Positions 27,859-37,385 of a stretch of 64,000 nucleotides of DNA are shown piece by piece. The notes beneath the pieces are model-generated. The model was not told where the DNA came from. It did no database searches and was given only the letters and a program-made list of their open reading frames with translations. This DNA comes from Endozoicomonas sp965198415 (GTDB taxonomy: Bacteria; Pseudomonadota; Gammaproteobacteria; Pseudomonadales; Endozoicomonadaceae). A program made the position numbers and the translations under genes. Each line of letters starts with the position of its first letter. The first letter of the stretch is position 1. The stretch is from the NCBI GenBank assembly GCA_965198415.1, contig CBDAPN010000032.1, positions 1,726,084-1,790,083 on the forward strand. The letters run 5' to 3'.

Positions 27859-29204
27859 GACAGCGGTACTCCATTAACTGTCGGCTCAGGTTTTTTCTCA
27901 TTGGTGGTCGGTGGAGGCATTGTGTCAGTTGGTAATGCCTCTTCCATTGCAGGTTCTTTATCTGGCAAAGTCTCGCTATCCGGTGCAGTCTCTGCATCAG
28001 GCAAGTTATCACGAGGCTCAGGAGTAAGCGTTAAGCTCTCTTCATAATCGTTCAAAGCATCCAGGGCACGATGGATATTGGGCATTTGCGCGACGATGGA
28101 TAGATTCACCAAAGCCTCTATTTCCTGTTTGACTTGCTTGCTCAGTGCGCCACCAAGCATAAAATACTGGCCCAGCAGTTTGTCGGCCTGTTGAAGGCTT
28201 TTGTGGTAAACGGATTGCTGACCAGAAATCAACGCCAATTGCCCCTGCTCCAGCAGCAGCTGCAGTTTCTGACGAACAAGCAGTTCCTCTTCACCAAAGA
28301 GCAATACTTCAACCGGCTGCGCCCGTTGTTTGTTGACATGAAACAGCGCCGTAAACCGCTCCCAAGTATTAAGTAATATGGCTTTGATGGTCTGTTGCCA
28401 GTTCTGGTCGGTGGTTTTTTGCTCTTTTTCTTTAACAGCGGGGGGGGCGATGGCTTTGGTCAGATGGCTATCATCCAAAGTAACCAAGCCAGGAATCAGC
28501 TCTTGAATGGCTTGCAGGCGCAACCAGATCTGTTCCTTATTTAGAAAGGTAGTGGATTTTAGCACCGCAATATCTTCCGCCAGTGCTTCTCGCACGGCAA
28601 ACAGTCCGTAGTCGTCCAGTTGTTGCAGTATTTCTTCGGCGCTGACCATTAACCTAAGTGCGCTGTCGGCATCATTGATAGTGATCAGCCGCTCATTTGC
28701 CAGTCGCAACAGGTACTCTACCTCAGCTATACGCCACTGGTTGCGGCTAGAGCCTTCGAGTTCACGCATTTTTACCGCAATTGTATCTACGCGCGACAGC
28801 AGTCGTGCTTCACGGTTTTGCAAAGCCTGAAGTTGATCCTCTTGCTCTTCAAGGGTTAGAGACAGGTTTTGCGCCACCTCGGTCAGTCTGGCTTGTTGCC
28901 GGGCGATTTGTGTTTGTAGCTGATCCATACCTTCACGGAGGATTGGCTGGTTTTGCTCCAGTGGCTTAGCACGCCAAGCGATGTAAACGCTCAGACCAAG
29001 AGCGCACGCTGAAACGATGAGCGCCAAACCCGCGAGCGATTTGCCGGGTGTGCTTTTTGCCGGAGCAGGCTTTGGCCTGATTTGAGGGTGTGCTTCTTGT
29101 GGTTTCGACTTTTTTGGTTTCTTGCCAGGTAAACGGTCGGTGTTCTGTTCAGTATCGCTCACGCTTGGGCCTTCCGATTGTTCGAGAGGTTGATCCAGTG
29201 GCAC
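27855..29204 (-). CDS. hemX: HemX, membrane protein of the heme operon
   Basis: A 449-residue protein: a charged proline/lysine-rich N-terminal tail (PGKKPKKSKPQEAHPQ), one membrane span near residues 57-77 (LAGLALIVSACALGLSVYIAW), a coiled coil (about 85-145) and a helical periplasmic domain with NQWRIAEVEYLLRLANERL, the most conserved block. It is often annotated as uroporphyrinogen methyltransferase, but no SAM-binding methylase motifs are visible. The C-terminal tail is acidic and proline-rich. It lies between hemD and hemY. Confidence 0.93.
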   Translation of the reverse strand: MPLDQPLEQSEGPSVSDTEQNTDRLPGKKPKKSKPQEAHPQIRPKPAPAKSTPGKSLAGLALIVSACALGLSVYIAWRAKPLEQNQPILREGMDQLQTQIARQQARLTEVAQNLSLTLEEQEDQLQALQNREARLLSRVDTIAVKMRELEGSSRNQWRIAEVEYLLRLANERLITINDADSALRLMVSAEEILQQLDDYGLFAVREALAEDIAVLKSTTFLNKEQIWLRLQAIQELIPGLVTLDDSHLTKAIAPPAVKEKEQKTTDQNWQQTIKAILLNTWERFTALFHVNKQRAQPVEVLLFGEEELLVRQKLQLLLEQGQLALISGQQSVYHKSLQQADKLLGQYFMLGGALSKQVKQEIEALVNLSIVAQMPNIHRALDALNDYEESLTLTPEPRDNLPDAETAPDSETLPDKEPAMEEALPTDTMPPPTTNEKKPEPTVNGVPLS

Positions 29205-29271
29205 TCTTAAACCACTGCTTCAGGTTCCGCTTTGGGTGAAGAGACTGTGAATGAATGGCCGGAATGCCCGG

Positions 29272-30051
29272 TTATTCACAAGGTAAAGTCTCTAGCGCCT
29301 GCAACATCGCGGTATTGCTGGCACCATTGGTGTTGACGACGTGATGGAAACCCAGGTCATAAGCCTGACGGGCTATTCGTGCACTAGGCACCAGCAACCG
29401 GTAATGCGCCCGATGCTGTGCGGGAAGGTAATGCCCAAGATTCGCTAAGGTTTCACCACTAGCACAGAGAATGACACTGATTGCATGGCTTTCCAACTTT
29501 TTTACCAGCGCATTGTGTGGGTATTTTGGCCGAGAACGCTGATAAACTTCCAATATTTGCACACTGTCGCCTAAGAGCCGCAGCCGTTGCTCCAACAAAT
29601 CTCTACCACCAATGCCTTTGATGATGAGCACTTTTTCCTTTGCATGCCGCACCGCTTTATTACGCTCTCGCATGTTGAACGCTGGCAGCTGTAAAAGAGC
29701 CTCGCTATCTGTCCCTTGTGCAGAGTACTGCGCTCGAATACAAAAGGGCTTAAGTTCATCCGCCGTACCGCTGCCAAGGGCAAACCACTGACTGTGAATG
29801 GGCAGTTGAGGCCAGTATTGCTCGATTAACTCCATCCCCAGCTTTGCCGCTGGACGACTGGTGACGATAATTTTATCGAATTGATCCAGCATCAGCAGGC
29901 AGTCGCGCATGGCTTGCGTTTGCTCTAGGGCTTCAATGGCGAGCATGGGCATCGACCAAGCTTGACCGCTGGCCGCAGTGATTGCCGTGACCAATGCCCG
30001 AGCCTGAGGCTCAGGACGTGTTACCAGCGCTCGAATGTACGACAAGTTCAT
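29272..30051 (-). CDS. hemD: Uroporphyrinogen-III synthase
   Basis: A 259-residue enzyme that closes hydroxymethylbilane into uroporphyrinogen III with inversion of ring D, in the cytoplasm. Weakly conserved as usual, but the VTRPEPQARALVTAI start, the IIVTSRPAAKLGMELI block, KGIGGRDLLEQRLRLLGDSVQILEVYQR and the C-terminal ISVILCASGETLANL region are typical. It lies 18 bases after hemC on the same strand, so the two are co-transcribed. Confidence 0.92.
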   Translation of the reverse strand: MNLSYIRALVTRPEPQARALVTAITAASGQAWSMPMLAIEALEQTQAMRDCLLMLDQFDKIIVTSRPAAKLGMELIEQYWPQLPIHSQWFALGSGTADELKPFCIRAQYSAQGTDSEALLQLPAFNMRERNKAVRHAKEKVLIIKGIGGRDLLEQRLRLLGDSVQILEVYQRSRPKYPHNALVKKLESHAISVILCASGETLANLGHYLPAQHRAHYRLLVPSARIARQAYDLGFHHVVNTNGASNTAMLQALETLPCE

Positions 30052-30069
30052 TGTTTTAGGTAACCGACT

Positions 30070-30993
30070 CTAGTGGTGGCCAAGCTCGGCAAGAATTTTA
30101 GCAGCGCCTTGCTTAAGAAGTGCCTCAGCAACCCGAATGCCGGCCGATTCAAACTCGGTGGTGAAGCATTGGGTTTCACTGCGATAGATGGTTTTGCCAT
30201 CAGGGCTGCCCACCAGCCCGCGCAGGCAGAGCTGACCGTCCTGAAATTCGGCAAAACCGGCAATAGGTACCTGACAGCCGCCATTAAGTCGCTTATTCAT
30301 GGCGCGCTCGGCCCCCACTCTAATGGCGGTTTGTTCATGGTGCAGTGGCGCAATCAGCTGCAGGGTTTCAGGGTCGTCTGTGCGCAACTCAATGCCCACC
30401 GCTCCCTGGCCAGCAGCCGGCAGGCAGGTTTGTGTGTCAAGGTAGGAGCGGATGCGCCCGCGCATTTCCAGTCGAATCAGCCCGGCAGCAGCCAGAATGA
30501 TGGCATCGTACTGGCCATCATCCAGCTTGCCGAGGCGCGTATTCACATTGCCGCGCAAAAACTGAATCTTCAAATCAGGGCGGACGGCCAGAATCTGACA
30601 CTGGCGGCGCAGGCTGGACGTTCCCACAACAGCGCCTGCCGGTAGTTCATCCAGCGTACTGAAGCGATTGGAGACAAAGGCGTCCCGTGGATCTTCCCGT
30701 TGGCAGATGGCCCCAAGCCGAAGCCCACAGGGCAGCTCCATGGGTACATCTTTCATGGAATGAACGGCAATGTCGGCACGATCTTCCAACAGGGCGTTTT
30801 CCAGCTCTTTAACAAACAGGCCTTTGCCGCCAATCTTTGCCAGAGGGGAGTCCAGCAGCTGGTCACCTTTGCTGACCATTTTGACCAGCTCCACCGAAAT
30901 ACCACGATGGTAATGTTCCAGCTGTTGTTTGACATATTCCGCTTGCCAAAGGGCAAGGGCACTTTTTCGGGTAGCGATACGAATGGTTTTCAC
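30070..30993 (-). CDS. hemC: Porphobilinogen deaminase (hydroxymethylbilane synthase)
   Basis: Polymerises four porphobilinogens into hydroxymethylbilane using a covalently bound dipyrromethane cofactor. The 307 residues include IRIATRKSALALWQAEYV, VHSMKDVPMELP (substrate-site Asp), GTSSLRRQ, LRGNVNTRLGKLDDG and the cofactor cysteine Cys240 in LNGGCQVPIAG. First gene of hemCDXY; the preceding 244 bases to the algR stop hold its promoter. The algZ-algR-hemC-hemD order is the pseudomonad arrangement. Confidence 0.96.
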   Translation of the reverse strand: MKTIRIATRKSALALWQAEYVKQQLEHYHRGISVELVKMVSKGDQLLDSPLAKIGGKGLFVKELENALLEDRADIAVHSMKDVPMELPCGLRLGAICQREDPRDAFVSNRFSTLDELPAGAVVGTSSLRRQCQILAVRPDLKIQFLRGNVNTRLGKLDDGQYDAIILAAAGLIRLEMRGRIRSYLDTQTCLPAAGQGAVGIELRTDDPETLQLIAPLHHEQTAIRVGAERAMNKRLNGGCQVPIAGFAEFQDGQLCLRGLVGSPDGKTIYRSETQCFTTEFESAGIRVAEALLKQGAAKILAELGHH

Positions 30994-31237
30994 AGCAATT
31001 GACGGCTTTTAATAATCAATTTAATACCAGCCAGGTCGGCTCAGGAATTGTCCCGAAATAACTTCCCCGCAATCGGGTCTGGGCTGAATCACCTTTCGAC
31101 TTTACACACAGAGGAAACAGGCAAGTTATTAAAGGATAACTTTCAGGGCGATGATACGACAGGGAGGCACTAAGAAACAGTTTTATTGAGCTTGCCAGGC
31201 AAAATTACCTGGCTAACCCGGTGGAGAATCTTCTGCC

Positions 31238-31974
31238 TTAGAGCGAATGCATGATTTTCTTGATGGCAGGCACATGGCGGCGACTGATCGACAGCGGCTC
31301 ACTGACCTCTTTAAGGTGCAAAAAACAGTGACCTTTTTCATCCCGAGAGAGGCTTTCTATGGCATCGCGTCGCACCAGAGCGTTACGATGGATGCGTACA
31401 AAGTGCTGAGCGTGGCTTTCTTCCAGGTTTTCAGCGGCTCGTCAATCAGCACTTCTCCATGGCGGTGATGCACCGTGACGTACTTGTTATCCGCCATAAA
31501 ATAGAGCACATCACTCAAAGGTACCAGCTCAATTCCGCGCAGTGTTTTGGCGGCGATGTGCCCCTCATTTTGCTTCTGTGGCAACTGATCGCCCAGCCAG
31601 GCCAGCTGCACACGGTTCAGCTTGCTGGCTCGCTCCAGAGCACGCTCCAAATCGTCCTGACGAATGGGCTTGAGCAGATACCCCACCGCCTGAGCCTCAA
31701 AAGCCTCCACGGCATGGTTATCATAGGCCGTGCAGAAAATAACTGCCGGTGGTTTTTCCATCTGGGCAATACGGCGGGCGACCTCTAGCCCGCCCATGAC
31801 CGGCATGCGAATGTCCAGCAGAATAATGTCAGGCTGAAACCGGGTGCATATATCAATGGCATCGCGACCATTGCTGGCCTCATGCTCAAGCGCCGTGAAA
31901 TTCTCAGTGCGCCTGATTAAGTGGCGAAGCCTTTCCCGGGCGAGGGGTTCATCATCAACGATCAGTACATTCAT
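31238..31974 (-). pseudogene. algR: AlgR-type LytTR response regulator, frameshifted
   Basis: The receiver domain is intact (MNVLIVDDEPLARERLRHL, phosphoacceptor in IILLDIRMP, CTAYDNHAVEAF, YLLKPI). The LytTR DNA-binding domain begins normally (VLYFMADNKYVTVHH...LIDEPLKT). The frame then changes near 31426, where one G/C base is missing from a short run, and stops early at 31357. Reading the next frame restores HFVRIHRNALVRRDAIESL and a full C-terminus to a TAA at 31238, for a total of about 245 residues, the size of AlgR. Either a real lesion or a sequencing error. Partner kinase gene algZ lies directly upstream. Confidence 0.85.
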
Positions 31975-32010
31975 TATTTCAGTCGACTGTTCCTGTCAGT
32001 ATCGGTTTGA

Positions 32011-33066
32011 TTAAGCGACTCCATCCATTGGATATTGCACCTGTGCCAAAAACCATTTACCTGCAGAGTGTTCCCGTGTATCCGTTGTCAGCACAGCTCT
32101 ACTACCGTAAAGCATCTCAAGGCGGGAGCGGATATTATTCAATGCAATTTGATTGCCCTTTGAGATGGTCTCTGTATATGGCATCGGGTTTTTCACCGAA
32201 ATCTGAACCATGGAATCGCTAACCGAAACGCTAATGTCGATACAACCGCCGTTTTCCAAAGGTTGAATTCCGTGGTAAACCGCATTCTCTACCAATGGCT
32301 GCAAAGTGAACTGTGGAATGGCCAACCCCTTGGGCAGTTCGTCCAGATGCCATGCCACTTTCAGGCGATCACCCAATCGTTGTTGCTCAATCCGCAGATA
32401 ACTCTGACTGATTTGCAACTCTTTCTGGATAGGAATAACTGTACTACGGTTTTGCAAACTGGCTCGAAAGAGGTCAGAAAGATCCTCCACCGCCTGCTCG
32501 GCTTTGGCTGGGTTAATCTGAATCAAAGACGCAATAATGTTCATGCTGTTGAACAGAAAGTGTGGCCGGATATTCGCCTGCAGCGAATCAAGACGAGCAT
32601 TATGGATAACCTGCTGTTGCAAATTAACTTCAAACTGCATGTAAAAATAGCGCAGCAACATGGATGAGATGATTAAAGCCGCTAGCAGATTCCGCCCCAC
32701 TATCGACCAATCCGGCTCCAGCTGCACCGGAGGCAACAGCATTTGCGCGGACAGAGAAATAGTCAGAGTGATGACCTGCACCCCCAGCACAGAGACCGCA
32801 GACGACTGCCAGATGGGCAGTTTTTTCAACAACGGCCTGACCATGTAAAGAAAAGCAGTGCTAGAAAGAACAATCCACTGCACAAACAGCGACACCAACG
32901 CCAACCGGCTCCAGCTCAGGTCGCCGGGCAGGGAGAGCACCTGAACCAGAACAAACAATTCTGAGGTCAATACCAGCATAAAAACCGATTGGCCCGAACT
33001 CAGGTCCGGTAAGAAAAAGTCATCGCCAACGTCTTCTTTGGCGTTATCTCTATGTGCATTTGGCAT
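32011..33066 (-). CDS. algZ: AlgZ/FimS-type LytS-family sensor kinase
   Basis: A membrane sensor of the His_kinase (PF06580) type. Four hydrophobic spans occupy about residues 35-155. The NIRPHFLFNSMNIIASLI block carries the phosphorylatable His, and a HATPase domain follows (LQPLVENAVYHGIQPLENGG). The frame extends to 33144, but ATG 33066 gives MPNAHRDN and a usual length of about 351 residues. In pseudomonads the AlgZ-AlgR pair controls alginate, twitching motility and virulence; here the partner regulator is frameshifted. The intergenic gap to algR is only 36 bases. Confidence 0.9.
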   Translation of the reverse strand: MPNAHRDNAKEDVGDDFFLPDLSSGQSVFMLVLTSELFVLVQVLSLPGDLSWSRLALVSLFVQWIVLSSTAFLYMVRPLLKKLPIWQSSAVSVLGVQVITLTISLSAQMLLPPVQLEPDWSIVGRNLLAALIISSMLLRYFYMQFEVNLQQQVIHNARLDSLQANIRPHFLFNSMNIIASLIQINPAKAEQAVEDLSDLFRASLQNRSTVIPIQKELQISQSYLRIEQQRLGDRLKVAWHLDELPKGLAIPQFTLQPLVENAVYHGIQPLENGGCIDISVSVSDSMVQISVKNPMPYTETISKGNQIALNNIRSRLEMLYGSRAVLTTDTREHSAGKWFLAQVQYPMDGVA

Positions 33067-33745
33067 AGGGTATTTTAATCTTTTGCGCTGCCTGTTCACG
33101 TTGCGACTTATCGTTAAAATGCTGCGGATTACCGATGCACCCATGTCTTGACTGTTATCATCAACCCAAGGAGCTCACCTTATCAGTATCATGCCTTCGC
33201 AAGCAGACTTTAACGAACCTTGCACAATTCTCCACCCATAGCCTCTCATTGGTGGGAAAGGAGCAACCTTGGAAGGTTTGAATGGAGATGGATAGCGAAG
33301 CTTGCGTAGAGCAAGCCCATGTACTGAACTCAATGCACTGCGAAACCCTACATAATGGGCTTGGTGGCTGAGACAACATCCTACTCGACGACACATAAGC
33401 CTCTAGACAAATACTCAAGCCCCACCGTTGCTGGACTAACTACGAGAAACAAATCAGGAAAACAGCTGCATCACCCCATGGATGAGAATCTGGATTTTGC
33501 GCCCAACCCTACCGGCAACTTCTCTGCAAACTGGTTAATCACTAGCTCGACAACTTAATCGCCCACAGCGTGCTCTCGCTCAAGACTCTATCCATTGCGA
33601 GAATGGTCTGATTTTATAGAGTAGTAGCGAAAACTACCGTTTAACTTTTTACCGTCTGATCAAACAAACCCAAATAAGATTGCCCTGACCAACTGTATAG
33701 TCTATTCTCGCAAAGCCTCCAGAAACATGTCGAAAAGCACAGATA
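33067..33745. other. Intergenic region with possible remnant sequence
   Basis: About 680 bases between algZ and eda. Minus-strand frames of 73 and 85 codons overlap at 33161-33418, but neither has a ribosome binding site or a family I recognise. The stretch 33170-33440 looks like non-coding or degenerate element sequence rather than a gene. The promoter of eda should lie near 33640-33740. Confidence 0.35.
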
Positions 33746-34387
33746 ATGAACATCACCTGTGACTCCGTCTACAGACAAATTTCTACATTGAAAATTCTGC
33801 CCGTCATCACCATCAGTTGCGTACAAAAAGCGACTGAGCTGGCCAGAGTACTGCTCGATAACGGTCTACCCTTAGCAGAAATAACCTTTCGCACCGGGGT
33901 GGCGGCGGCAGCTATTCGCGCCATTAAAAAGCAGTTTCCTTTAATGCTGATTGGCGCCGGAACCGTGCTGACTACCGCCCAGGTCGATGCAGCTGTTACG
34001 GCTGGCAGTGACTTTATTATGGCTCCTGCCCTGAATCCTGAGGTGGTCACTTATGCTCTTGAAAAAGGCATAACGATTATTCCAGGCACCAACAACCCGC
34101 AAACCGTAGATCAGGCGGTTAGCCTTGGGCTGGAAGTGGTCAAACTATTCCCGGCCGAAGTCTCTGGAGGTGTGGAGATGCTCAATGCGCTTTCGGCGAT
34201 TTATCCAGTTAAATTCATACCTACTGGTGGCATTAACCCCGGTAACCTTAATCGGTATCTGACGCATCACTCTGTGATTGCCTGTGGAGGGTCCTGGATG
34301 GTGCCAACGGAGCTTATCAACAATGAAGACTGGGGAGCACTGGGTCAACGGATCCGGGAGACCTTGGAGGGAATTAACTATGCCTGA
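33746..34387 (+). CDS. eda: KDPG/KHG aldolase
   Basis: Cleaves 2-keto-3-deoxy-6-phosphogluconate to pyruvate and glyceraldehyde 3-phosphate (Entner-Doudoroff pathway). The 213 residues carry the class I aldolase motifs: LPVITI, the catalytic glutamate in LAEITFRT, IGAGTVLT, FIMAPALNP, the Schiff-base lysine in EVVKLFPAE, and FIPTGGIN. The next gene starts within its last codons (eight-base overlap), so the two are translationally coupled. No edd is adjacent. Confidence 0.95.
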   Translation: MNITCDSVYRQISTLKILPVITISCVQKATELARVLLDNGLPLAEITFRTGVAAAAIRAIKKQFPLMLIGAGTVLTTAQVDAAVTAGSDFIMAPALNPEVVTYALEKGITIIPGTNNPQTVDQAVSLGLEVVKLFPAEVSGGVEMLNALSAIYPVKFIPTGGINPGNLNRYLTHHSVIACGGSWMVPTELINNEDWGALGQRIRETLEGINYA

Positions 34388-34664
34388 TCTGGTGTTATTT
34401 ATGGGGTACGCTGCCGCACTTTGCACCACCTGCTCTTTTGTTCCTCAGGTAGTGCACATTGTCAGGACTAAAGACACCCGTTCTATATCTTTGGGCATGT
34501 ACTTTATTTTTGTGACTGGTGTGATCTTATGGCTGGCTTACGGCACCATTGTTAAAGACCTGCCACTTATTATTGCTAATGCAGTCACACTGCTTCTCTC
34601 CGGTATTATTCTCATCATGAAATTCAGAGATGTTTTGCAAGCGCAACAGAGGAGCCGTGATTGA
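34380..34664 (+). CDS. SemiSWEET sugar transporter (PQ-loop family)
   Basis: A 94-residue protein with three membrane spans forming a single triple-helix bundle: MGYAAALCTTCSFVPQVVHIVRTKDTRSISLGMY (containing the PQ motif), then FVTGVILWLAYG and IIANAVTLLLSGIILIMKF. SemiSWEETs dimerise to move sugars across the inner membrane. A longer frame starts inside eda at 34278, but ATG 34380 gives the family start. The overlap with eda suggests that uptake and catabolism of a sugar or sugar acid are linked. The transported substrate is unknown. Confidence 0.9.
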   Translation: MPDLVLFMGYAAALCTTCSFVPQVVHIVRTKDTRSISLGMYFIFVTGVILWLAYGTIVKDLPLIIANAVTLLLSGIILIMKFRDVLQAQQRSRD

Positions 34665-34696
34665 AGGCTGATAGCATTCAGCCTCCTGAAAAAGCA

Positions 34697-36064
34697 TCAA
34701 CGCATGGTAACAAACTCTTCTGCAGAGGTTGGGTGAATCGCTACGGTATTATCAAAGTCTGCTTTGGTGGCTCCCATTTTTAATGCTACGGCAAAACCTT
34801 GCAGCATTTCGTCTGCACCATAACCAATGACGTGTATACCCACAATTTTTTCTTCCTCGCCAACGGTGACAAGCTTCATGCGCGACGGCTGGCGATGTTG
34901 CGTCAGAGCACTATACATGGCCGTAAATTGGCTGGTATAGACTTTGACATGTTCACGGCCATACTGATCACAGGCTTCGTGCTCGGTAAGGCCAACAGTG
35001 CCGATGGGAGGATGACTGAAAACAACCGTGGCAACATTGTCATAGTCTAAGTGCTCTTCGGGCTTATTGTTGAACAAACGCTCTGACAAACGTCGACCCG
35101 CTGCAACGGCCACTGGTGTTAACTCGACTTTGCCGATGTTATCACCAACAGCATAAACACGTTCCACATTAGTGTTTTGATATTTATCAACGCTGATATA
35201 GCCCTTCTCATCGGTTTGAACACCAGCCAGCTCAAGATTAATCCCGGCAGTGTGCGGCTTGCGGCCAATGGCCCAGATCAGAGTGTCCACACACATTTCA
35301 ACGCCACTTTCCAAACGAATATTTAAACTATCGTCGTCGTTTTTTGTAACTTCTTTGATGAGTGAATGCGCATGTAATTGTGGGCCCTCGCTCTGCATCA
35401 CTTCGACCAGAGTGTCCGAGAGTAAATCGTCAAAGCTACGCAAAGGCTTATGTTTGCGAACAATCAGATGGGTTTCGCTGCCAAGCGCATGCAGCAAACC
35501 GGCTAACTCAACCGCTATGTAGCCTGCCCCGACAATCGCTACCCGTTTTGGCCGTTCTGATAAGTCAAAAAAACCGTCGGAGTCGATGCCGTATTGGGCG
35601 CCGGGAATCTCAGGAATGGTCGGCTCGCCCCCGGTTGCAATGGTAATGTGGTCAGCAGTGTACTGTTGCCCTTCAACTTCAACAGTGTGATTACCAACAA
35701 AACGACCATAGCCTTTTATTACCGTGACATTGTTGTTGCCAAGGACGCGATCATAAGAAGCGTGTATGCGACGGATGTAAGCATCTCGACTCTCAACCAA
35801 CTTTGCCCAATTGAAGGCGTTCAATTGCTCATCAATGTTTAAGTCGAAACCGTAGTCTGGCCCATAACGACAGGCATCAGCAATCTGTCCGGCAAACCAC
35901 ATGGCTTTTTTGGGAACACAGCCTACGTTCACGCAGGTTCCGCCTAAATGTTTCGCTTCGATGAGAGCAACCTTTTTGCCATACATAGCGGCGCGATTTG
36001 CTGAAGCAATACCACCACTGCCGCCACCGATGATCAGATAGTCAAAATGGTTTGGCGTTGTCAT
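34697..36064 (-). CDS. gor: Glutathione-disulfide reductase
   Basis: NADPH-dependent flavoenzyme that keeps glutathione reduced. The 455 residues carry the FAD-binding GGGSGGIASANRAA, the redox-active disulfide GGTCVNVGCVPKK, the NADPH-binding GAGYIAVELAGLL, TLIWAIGRKPHT, VYAVGDN, and the C-terminal HPTSAEEFVTMR with the His-Glu pair. It converges on the SemiSWEET gene. A 7-bp hairpin (AGGCTGA with TCAGCCT, 34665-34684) lies between them but lacks a T tract. Confidence 0.95.
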   Translation of the reverse strand: MTTPNHFDYLIIGGGSGGIASANRAAMYGKKVALIEAKHLGGTCVNVGCVPKKAMWFAGQIADACRYGPDYGFDLNIDEQLNAFNWAKLVESRDAYIRRIHASYDRVLGNNNVTVIKGYGRFVGNHTVEVEGQQYTADHITIATGGEPTIPEIPGAQYGIDSDGFFDLSERPKRVAIVGAGYIAVELAGLLHALGSETHLIVRKHKPLRSFDDLLSDTLVEVMQSEGPQLHAHSLIKEVTKNDDDSLNIRLESGVEMCVDTLIWAIGRKPHTAGINLELAGVQTDEKGYISVDKYQNTNVERVYAVGDNIGKVELTPVAVAAGRRLSERLFNNKPEEHLDYDNVATVVFSHPPIGTVGLTEHEACDQYGREHVKVYTSQFTAMYSALTQHRQPSRMKLVTVGEEEKIVGIHVIGYGADEMLQGFAVALKMGATKADFDNTVAIHPTSAEEFVTMR

Positions 36065-36288
36065 TTTATCGTCCTGGTTAGTGAATTTTTGTGAATCAAG
36101 CCCAGCTTGCTGAAGAATAATTACTTTTTAAGGCTAAACCGCCAGATTTAAAGTAGCAACTGGGTAAGCGAGCGAAGGGTCTCAGGAAATAGTTATTATC
36201 CTTTGCCACATCAGTAAACCTACGAATACCCTTAGCCAAAATAGTACCTTAGTCTTTAGTTATTCAAGTTTAGTCTGGAGCTGTAGCG

Positions 36289-36636
36289 ATGCCTGGCAAC
36301 AAAGAAGAAACATTGAAAAGTATTCTACTGTCGTTTATCCCAAAAAAAGACGACAGCTCAATAACAGAACTGTTGGAATCAGCCCACAAAGGCTTTACCG
36401 TTGGCGCTAATGACTTTGTTGAGCGAGCCAGTAACCGGGATTCAGCAGTGGATATCAAAAATAACCTGCGAACTTATCCTCTTGCCCAGCTTTTAATCAG
36501 CATCGTCAAATACCATGAACTGAACAAAGATACAGACGTGATTCGCAGAACCGCTTTAGCCTTACTCGATAGCCTTGAAGGTAGTGCAGCGCAGGAAGCT
36601 CTTGTACCTCAAACGGCAGAGACAACTCTTCATTAA
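36289..36636 (+). CDS. Conserved-looking small protein of unknown function
   Basis: A 115-residue soluble helical protein (ETLKSILLSFIPKKDDSSITELLESAHKGF..., QLLISIVKYHELNKDTDVIRRTALALLDSLEG), without motifs I recognise. It overlaps the end of the convergent amidase gene by four bases. A start at ATG 36289 after TGGAGCTGTAG is reasonable. Confidence 0.6.
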   Translation: MPGNKEETLKSILLSFIPKKDDSSITELLESAHKGFTVGANDFVERASNRDSAVDIKNNLRTYPLAQLLISIVKYHELNKDTDVIRRTALALLDSLEGSAAQEALVPQTAETTLH

Positions 36637-37310
36637 GGTACCTCCCCTCTGGCGTCTTCAATCAAGCGAATGGTTGTTTCGGTCAGTAAGCTAACCGAAC
36701 GCCAGAAGTCATTTTTGCCCTGAGCGGACTCAGGCTCACTTCCTTTGAGTTGCAGTAGGCTTTGCTGTAGTTGTGGCGGACATACCGCTTCACGCACAGG
36801 TTCAGTAACACCAGGGTAATTTTCTCTATAAAAACGACACCAATCAAAGCATATACCCGGATCAGATTTGCCCCTGAAGCCGGCAATTTGTTCATGACCC
36901 ACCACGCACTCAGGGTCTTGCAGCTGCGGATAGTGCTGCTTTAACGTGTCAACTACTTGATGCAGCGATTGGTACTGCGCTTCAGTAAATGGAAATAGGT
37001 TGCCGTTGTAATTCACTAACTCTATTCCAACAGAACAATCATTGAAATTCTCTGCTCCATTCCACCGACTTTGACCGGCATGCCATGCTCTATGAGCCTT
37101 GCCGTTCAGGCACTCTACCAGCTCGTACACAGTTCCATCCCTATCAATGACCAGATGAGCAGATGCATTAGATTTTGGGTTCGTAAAAATGGATAACGTC
37201 TCTTGCAGGTTCACTGCCGTATAATGAATCACCAGATAATCCACCGGTATTGTGCGGCAATCTTGGTTAGGCGTTCTCAGGCGGTTTGCATTGTTCACAT
37301 AAAAAGTCAT
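36633..37310 (-). CDS. N-acetylmuramoyl-L-alanine amidase, Amidase_2 (AmpD-like)
   Basis: A 225-residue zinc amidase that cuts the bond between muramic acid and the stem peptide. Visible are the first zinc ligand in YLVIHYTA, SAHLVIDRDGTVYELV, the second ligand in AWHAGQSRW, the NDCSVGIELVN block, VVGHEQIAGFRGKSDPG with the Asp ligand region, and FDW. No signal peptide, so a cytoplasmic role in recycling of cell-wall fragments is likely. No ampE is adjacent, so it may be a paralogue rather than AmpD itself. Confidence 0.9.
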   Translation of the reverse strand: MTFYVNNANRLRTPNQDCRTIPVDYLVIHYTAVNLQETLSIFTNPKSNASAHLVIDRDGTVYELVECLNGKAHRAWHAGQSRWNGAENFNDCSVGIELVNYNGNLFPFTEAQYQSLHQVVDTLKQHYPQLQDPECVVGHEQIAGFRGKSDPGICFDWCRFYRENYPGVTEPVREAVCPPQLQQSLLQLKGSEPESAQGKNDFWRSVSLLTETTIRLIEDARGEVP

Positions 37311-37385
37311 AGTCGGGAGTCATGTGCAGCTTGATCGCTTATAATGGTTAGTTTATCTAGATGCATCAAGCTTGGAGATAACACA

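Noticed and set aside
31247..31468. Plus-strand 73-codon frame
   Set aside because: It is the antisense of the frameshifted algR C-terminus.
33161..33418. Minus-strand frames of 85 and 73 codons as genes
   Set aside because: No ribosome binding site, no recognisable protein pattern, and they overlap each other in different frames.
34665..34684. Bidirectional terminator between SemiSWEET and gor genes
   Set aside because: The 7-bp hairpin has no T tract on either strand.
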